A stretch of DNA of 32,048 nucleotides from Spirochaetia bacterium (GTDB taxonomy: Bacteria > Spirochaetota > Spirochaetia > Sphaerochaetales > Sphaerochaetaceae): the NCBI GenBank assembly GCA_009930325.1, contig RZYO01000020.1:1-32048 (forward strand), written 5' to 3'. The notes beneath the pieces were generated by a model that worked only from the letters and a program-made list of their open reading frames with translations, was not told where the DNA came from and did not search any database. Every line of letters begins with the position of its first letter. The stretch's first letter is position 1. A program made the translations under genes and the position numbers. Positions 28,031-32,048 of the stretch are shown here, piece after piece.

Positions 28031-29674
28031 ATGAAAACAGATATGTTTTGCTTTCAATGTCAAGAAACCGTAGGTTGTAAAGGCTGCACAATAAAAGGTG
28101 TTTGTGGAAAAAACTCTTCTACAGCAGCATTACAAGATTTATTAATTTATGCTACTAAAGGCTTGAGTGTCATTAGTTCAAAATTAAGAAGGGAAGGAAA
28201 ATCTGTAAATAAAAGTGTTAATCACTATGTATCAGTCAATTTATTTTCTACAATTACAAATGCTAATTTTGATGATGATGTATTCAAATTAAGAATTATT
28301 GAAACTTTAAAATTCCGTGATGATTTAAAATCTCAATTATCAAATACTTCTAATTTAGCTGATGCAGCTACCTTTTCAATTATCGATGAAAATGATATTG
28401 ACGCCAAATCGAAAAGCCCTGAAGTAGGTGTTTTAGCTACAAAAAATGAAGATATTCGATCTTTAAGAGAACTTATTACTTATGGATTAAAAGGTCTAGC
28501 TGCATATATGAAGCATGCAAATGCCCTTGGATTTGAAGATGAAAATGTTGATGCTTTTACTCAAGAAACTTTAGCTAAATTGCTTGATGATAATTTATCA
28601 GCTGATGAACTTGTTAACCTTACTCTTGAAACAGGTAAATTTGGTGTTTCAGCTATGGCCTTATTAGATAGTGCTAATACAAAAACTTATGGTAATCCAG
28701 AAATAACAAAAGTAAATTTAGGAGTTAAAAAAAATCCTGGTATTTTAATTTCTGGCCACGATTTAGGAGATTTAGAAGAATTACTAAAACAAACTCAAGG
28801 TACTGGTGTTGATATTTATACTCATGGAGAAATGCTTCCTGCTCATTATTATCCTCATCTAAAAAAATATGAGAACCTTGTTGGCAACTATGGTAATGCA
28901 TGGTGGAAACAAAAAGAAGAATTTGAAGCTTTTAATGGTCCTATTCTAATGACAACAAACTGTATAGTTCCTCCAAAAGATTCATATAAAAATAGAATTT
29001 TTACAACTGGTGCAACTGGATTTAGTGGTGTAAAACATATTGATGGAGAATTTGCAAAAGAAAAAGACTTTAGTGAAATAATTGAATTAGCAAAAAAATG
29101 CCCTGCTCCAACTGAACTAGAAACAGGAGAAATTATTGGAGGGTTCGCTCATGAGCAAGTATTTGCATTAGCTGATACAGTTGTTGATGCTGTTAAGTCC
29201 GGAGCTATAAAGAAATTTGTTGTTATGGCTGGTTGTGATGGTAGAGCAAAATCGAGAAATTATTATACAGACTTTGCAAAAGCACTTCCAAAAGACACAA
29301 TAATTTTAACTGCGGGATGTGCAAAATACAAATACAATAAACTTAATTTAGGTGATATCGGAGGAGTACCAAGAGTTCTTGATGCTGGTCAATGTAATGA
29401 CTCTTATTCTCTTGCAATAATTGCTTTAAAATTAAAAGAAATTTTTGAATTATCTGACATTAATGAATTACCAATTGTTTATAATATTGCATGGTATGAA
29501 CAAAAAGCAGTAATAGTTCTTTTAGCATTATTATTCTTAGGTGTTAAAAATATACATTTAGGACCTACATTACCTGCATTCTTAAGTGAAAATGTCACAA
29601 AAGTATTAGTTGATAATTTTAATATAGCAGGAATTGGAACTGTTGAAGATGATATAGATTTATTTTTTAATTAA
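28031..29674 (+). CDS. hcp: Hydroxylamine reductase / hybrid-cluster protein, class I
   Basis: 547 residues. The N-terminal [4Fe-4S] ligands C7, C10, C19 and C25 have the Cx2Cx8Cx5C spacing of class I (strict-anaerobe) Hcp. Hybrid-cluster ligands are all visible: H243 (SGHDLGD), E267 (HGEMLPAH), C311 (TNCIVPP), C402 (AGCDGRAKS, the persulphide Cys), C430 ([10 protein letters not shown]), C455 (GQCNDSYS) and E490 (IAWYEQKA). Hcp reduces hydroxylamine or nitric oxide and handles S-nitrosylation. The frame extends to 27986, but AAGGAG seven bases before the ATG at 28031 decides the start. Alone on the plus strand, with no hcr reductase beside it. Confidence 0.97.
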   Translation: MKTDMFCFQCQETVGCKGCTIKGVCGKNSSTAALQDLLIYATKGLSVISSKLRREGKSVNKSVNHYVSVNLFSTITNANFDDDVFKLRIIETLKFRDDLKSQLSNTSNLADAATFSIIDENDIDAKSKSPEVGVLATKNEDIRSLRELITYGLKGLAAYMKHANALGFEDENVDAFTQETLAKLLDDNLSADELVNLTLETGKFGVSAMALLDSANTKTYGNPEITKVNLGVKKNPGILISGHDLGDLEELLKQTQGTGVDIYTHGEMLPAHYYPHLKKYENLVGNYGNAWWKQKEEFEAFNGPILMTTNCIVPPKDSYKNRIFTTGATGFSGVKHIDGEFAKEKDFSEIIELAKKCPAPTELETGEIIGGFAHEQVFALADTVVDAVKSGAIKKFVVMAGCDGRAKSRNYYTDFAKALPKDTIILTAGCAKYKYNKLNLGDIGGVPRVLDAGQCNDSYSLAIIALKLKEIFELSDINELPIVYNIAWYEQKAVIVLLALLFLGVKNIHLGPTLPAFLSENVTKVLVDNFNIAGIGTVEDDIDLFFN

Positions 29675-29697
29675 AGTAGACTAACAATATAATAAAT

Positions 29698-29739
29698 AAA
29701 AGGATTGATTTCTATCACTAATAGAAACAATCCTTTTTT
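29698..29739. terminator. Terminator after hcp, probably bidirectional
   Basis: A stem of 14 base pairs with one bulged A (AGGATTG + TTTCTAT against ATAGAAA + CAATCCT), loop CACTA, then T6 on the plus strand. The A-rich left flank gives a T-rich tail on the other strand, so it can also end the exported-protein gene that finishes at 29755. Confidence 0.88.
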
Positions 29740-29754
29740 AATTTTATAAATATA

Positions 29755-30240
29755 TTAATAAATAGAATATTCAATTTTTACATTACTAACATAATCACCT
29801 GCAACAAGAGATCTATCCCCATTCCAGAATAATATAAAAGCATGGATAATCAAATTTGTATTTTTACCAGCAGGTAAATATCCATAAGATAATGGAGTAA
29901 AAACTGATGGAACAATATTAGAATCAATTACTTTAGAACCATTATTAACTGTTGTTTTAAATGATTCTGGACTAACATCTACATCAATTGCTAAATCTTT
30001 ATTCATATTACTAGTTGCATATATTAAAAATGGATTTGTATTACCACGATGAGTTAATGGGCTTAAAATATTAATATCATAATTTGTAGTTCCATCTTCA
30101 ATTATATCCCAATTATAAACCAATTGATAAGTTACATCTGTTTCAACAATGGTAGAGTCTAAATTTACATCAACAGATTTAGCAAAGACAGATGCTATTG
30201 CTAAAGTGAAAAGAGTTATTATTGTTAAAGTTTTTTTCAT
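29755..30240 (-). CDS. Small exported beta-rich protein, pilin/spore-coat-U-like pattern
   Basis: 161 residues. Signal peptide MKKTLTIITLFTLAIASVFA with cleavage before KS. The mature 140 residues contain alternating strands and finish YLPAGKNTNLIIHAFILFW ... LVAGDYVSNVKIEYSIY; the final 'AGDY-SNVKIEYSIY' strand is like the end of DUF4402, spore-coat-U and fimbrial Ig-like modules (AGTYxxxVxVxV). I infer an Ig-like sandwich, not a proven family. No chaperone-usher gene is nearby. The promoter carries a perfect palindrome, so it is probably tightly regulated. GGGAAG precedes the ATG. Confidence 0.7.
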   Translation of the reverse strand: MKKTLTIITLFTLAIASVFAKSVDVNLDSTIVETDVTYQLVYNWDIIEDGTTNYDINILSPLTHRGNTNPFLIYATSNMNKDLAIDVDVSPESFKTTVNNGSKVIDSNIVPSVFTPLSYGYLPAGKNTNLIIHAFILFWNGDRSLVAGDYVSNVKIEYSIY

Positions 30241-30270
30241 TTGTTCTTCCCGTATTTATTATCTGTTTAT

Positions 30271-30299
30271 ATAATAATATAAGTTGCAACTTATGTCAA
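30271..30299 (-). promoter_or_regulatory. Promoter with palindromic operator in its spacer
   Basis: TTGACA (30294-30299), a 17-base spacer and TATTAT (30271-30276) on the minus strand. The perfect 16-bp palindrome ATAAGTTGCAACTTAT (30279-30294) fills the spacer and touches the -35, a classical place for a repressor. The transcript would have a leader of about 24 bases before the exported-protein ATG at 30240. Confidence 0.72.
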
Positions 30300-30544
30300 C
30301 AATTAATTTACTTATAACATTTTTTATTAATATTAATGATAATTCCATATAATATAAGTAATTATAATTTCAATTTAAAGAAATATGTACTTTAGCAAAT
30401 ATATTTATTTTTAAAATATATTATAATAATTAATAAAATACTAAATTAATTAATAGACATTTGAAAATGTTCTAATATTAATCAAATTCGAAATATACAT
30501 AAAAATATAAATTATTATTATATATTTATTATTAATAAACAATA
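30300..30544. other. AT-rich intergenic stretch, nothing recognised
   Basis: About 245 bases of nearly pure A/T between the exported-protein promoter and the terminator of the RCC1-like gene. I see no reading frame of note, RNA gene or hairpin of significance. Confidence 0.6.
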
Positions 30545-30578
30545 TAAAAAATAATCGGTATTATATTAAAACAATACC
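30545..30578 (-). terminator. Intrinsic terminator of the RCC1-like gene
   Basis: On the minus strand GGTATT / AATACC arms, extended by a G-T and a T-A pair, are followed by GATTATTTTTT. It lies 20 bases after the stop codon at 30598. Confidence 0.6.
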
Positions 30579-30597
30579 TATTTTATACAAATTATTA

Positions 30598-31743
30598 CTA
30601 GTTACTTTCAGTTAATGTTATTTTTGAAAATACTCTTATCTCTATACTATCAAATATACCTAATCCCAATTGTCCTTGAGAATTAGCCCCTACACTATAA
30701 CAATCACTATTAGTTTTAACCATTATTGTGTGATTAGCACCACAAAAGATCTTTGCTACATCACTAGCAACATTAACTGCAGTAAAATGGGAACTTGTTG
30801 ATTGATCTCCATCTCCCATCACATTATTCGAATCTGACCCAAAACCCCAAAGAGTATCGTCATCTTTAATTATCATAGTATGTCGAAAACTTGCTGAAAC
30901 TGATTTAATATCAGAAAAAGAATTATATGGTGTATTTATTGTACCAGAGTTACCATTGCCACTCTCTCCATATTCCGAAGAACCCACACCCCACAATTTA
31001 TTATCATTAGTTATATACATTGAATGACTATATCCTGCAGAAAAGGATTTAACATTAGTAGCAATTAATACTGCTTCATTAGTATTTATATAATTACCTT
31101 GTCCTAATTGACCGTACCCGTTATTTCCATATCCATATAAAGCTCCATCACTCTTTAAAAACAGAGTAAAAGCATCTCCATTATCAACTGCAATTACATC
31201 ACTTCCATTAGTTACTGGTAGAAATGAAAAAGAATTTACATTTGTTGAATTCCCTAATTGACCTTCAACATTATATCAACTGGATAATAAATCACCTTCC
31301 ATTGTAATAATTGAAGTATGAGAGGGTCCACAAGAAACAGATTTTACATCATCTCGTATTTTAATAAAACCATAAGAGCTAACTTGATTACCATTGCCAA
31401 ATCTTCCACCAGTATTATCGCCTGTTGCCCAAAGTGAATCATCCTCTTTTATAATCATTGAATATCTATCAGATGCAGATAAATATTTAACTCCATCCAT
31501 AAGTTTAATAGGAGTCGGTTGTTTAATAATTGTTGAACTAAGACCTAATTGTCCATCCCCATTCATACCAAAAACCCATAAACTACCATCAGTTTCAAGA
31601 ATTAAAGAAGATTCGTTACCAAGAGAAGCCGATTTAATTGTAATTTCCTCATTATTGTTATTGGGAGTAGAAATCCCATTAAAACAACTCATAAAAAAAA
31701 GACAAACGTAAAACATTAAAAGCACAAAAAAATGTTTTTTCAT
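30598..31743 (-). pseudogene. RCC1-repeat lipoprotein interrupted by an in-frame TGA
   Basis: A lipoprotein signal peptide (lipobox FMSC) begins a single continuous frame of 382 codons containing seven RCC1-type repeats, each with a blade core like GSLWVFGMNGDGQLG, enough for a seven-bladed propeller. The frame is broken once: TGA at 31276-31278 sits in repeat 3 (GDLLSS*YNVEGQLG), exactly where other repeats have the conserved Gly. Both sides stay in frame with no drift, so one base change (GGA to TGA) or a sequencing error is likely. Translation gives 155 residues; reinitiation at an internal ATG (31020) would have no clear ribosome site. AAGGAA precedes the first ATG. Family role unknown: RCC1 propellers bind proteins. 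Confidence 0.85.
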
Positions 31744-31831
31744 ATTATATTCCTTTTTTATATTCTAATTATAATGAATTTATAATAATAATATTGTTAT
31801 AAATAATAACTTATTAAATGATTATTAACAA

Positions 31832-31895
31832 CAAATATTTTTACCATCAAATATTTTTACCATCAAATATTTTCACTAGCAAATATTAAAGATAT
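31832..31895. repeat. 16-bp tandem repeat, about three and a half copies
   Basis: CAAATATTTTTACCAT is repeated exactly at 31832-31847 and 31848-31863, then diverges (31864-31879, CAAATATTTTCACTAG) and breaks up from 31880. It lies between the RCC1-like gene and the insertion-sequence end. Non-coding. Confidence 0.85.
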
Positions 31896-31992
31896 ATAAA
31901 ATTTTTTCTAAAAGTTTAATAATAAAATTTAAGTAAATAGAATAAAAAATGATATGCCCCCATTTAAGTTGACACTTAGAAGTTAACTGCCC

Positions 31993-32017
31993 CTCCTCTA
32001 GTTTACAGCTAGAGGAG
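31993..32017 (+). promoter_or_regulatory. Hairpin that masks the transposase ribosome site
   Basis: CTCCTCTAG (31993-32001) and CTAGAGGAG (32009-32017) form a nine-base stem with a seven-base loop. The right arm contains the AGAGGAG ribosome site six bases before the ATG at 32023, so folding would block translation. Insertion sequences use such structures to silence read-through transcripts. Confidence 0.65.
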
Positions 32018-32022
32018 ACTTT

Positions 32023-32048
32023 ATGAAAAAGATAAAAAGAAAGCATCA
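32023..32048 (+). CDS. Start of a probable transposase OrfA (partial)
   Basis: The first eight codons read MKKIKRKH, the basic opening common to IS3-family OrfA proteins (helix-turn-helix transposase subunit), with GAGGAG six bases upstream. The window ends here, so the identity rests mainly on the IS-like end upstream. Confidence 0.45.

Larger units (their letters stand above)
31950..32048 (+). mobile_element. Left end of a probable IS3-type insertion sequence, cut by the window edge
   Basis: At 31950 base composition changes abruptly: TGATATGCCCCCATTTAAG runs into a TTGACAC motif, resembling IS3-family ends that begin TG and carry CCCCC followed by an AGTTGACAC-like segment. A short leader then leads to an ATG at 32023. 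Only this end is visible, so the right inverted repeat and target duplication cannot be checked. Family assignment is from memory of the end pattern. Confidence 0.55.

Noticed and set aside
30598-31020. A separate RCC1 gene starting at the internal ATG at 31020
   Set aside because: The frame continues unbroken upstream through two more repeats to the TGA, there is no ribosome site, and a start here would fall inside a repeat.
31276-31278. Selenocysteine or genome-wide UGA recoding at the RCC1 TGA
   Set aside because: TGA ends nusB and phoH in translational overlaps, and the site is a structural Gly rather than a redox centre; no downstream SECIS-like hairpin was seen.
31394-31711. Plus-strand frame of 105 codons opposite the RCC1-like gene
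   Set aside because: The minus strand has clear RCC1 repeats and a lipobox; the plus-strand product is Pro/Ser-rich noise.

Overview
The window is very AT-rich and gene-dense, and almost everything is coded on the minus strand. Several features point to a spirochaete, probably a low-GC member of the Sphaerochaetaceae/Treponemataceae. There is a gap-pgk-tpiA-secG run. An LptD/OstA-like protein sits directly beside uvrA, an arrangement I recall from Treponema pallidum. Lipoboxes are loose (FTSC, FMSC), and outer-membrane-type proteins occur next to lipoproteins. The genus (for example a Pleomorphochaeta-like organism) is a guess from base composition and gene order. UGA is a normal stop here: nusB and phoH end with TGA inside overlaps with the next gene. 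The class I hybrid-cluster protein and full glycolytic genes suggest an anaerobic fermenter.

Layout. (1) 1-2406: a CUT1-type sugar ABC operon, binding protein then permease, with a long perfect hairpin between them. (2) 2537-5530: folD-miaB, then a Sir2 deacylase with its own apparently leaderless promoter. (3) 5531-7451, plus strand: a small outer-membrane beta-barrel protein and a lipoprotein in a two-gene unit, ending at a bidirectional terminator. (4) 7542-9373: nusB-map-phosphoribosyltransferase. (5) 9512-14448: gap-pgk-tpiA-secG-flavodoxin-like-PpiC foldase, with a strong promoter before gap, hairpins after gap and after secG, and a clear terminator at the end. (6) 14741-27831: a probable eight-gene operon of unknown protein, ispG, uvrA, LptD-like, phoH, 7TM-HD phosphodiesterase, ybeY and CorC-like CBS protein, with overlaps or gaps of at most 53 bases. 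(7) 27832-30300: hcp on the plus strand behind a CRP/FNR-style palindrome, converging on a small exported beta-rich protein whose promoter spacer holds a perfect 16-bp palindrome. (8) 30598-31743: a seven-repeat RCC1-type lipoprotein broken by a single in-frame TGA. (9) 31832-32048: a 16-bp tandem repeat, then what looks like the left end of an IS3-type insertion sequence entering the right edge.

Most of the window is housekeeping: lower glycolysis, protein export and folding, N-terminal Met removal, tRNA and rRNA maturation, folate, isoprenoids and DNA repair. The accessory and most interesting parts are the surface-protein loci (5.6-7.5 kb and 29.7-32.0 kb), the operator-like palindromes around hcp and the exported protein, and the 527-residue unknown protein heading the long operon. 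I did not find a clearly new multi-gene defence or mobile system. No tRNA, rRNA or CRISPR array was seen.
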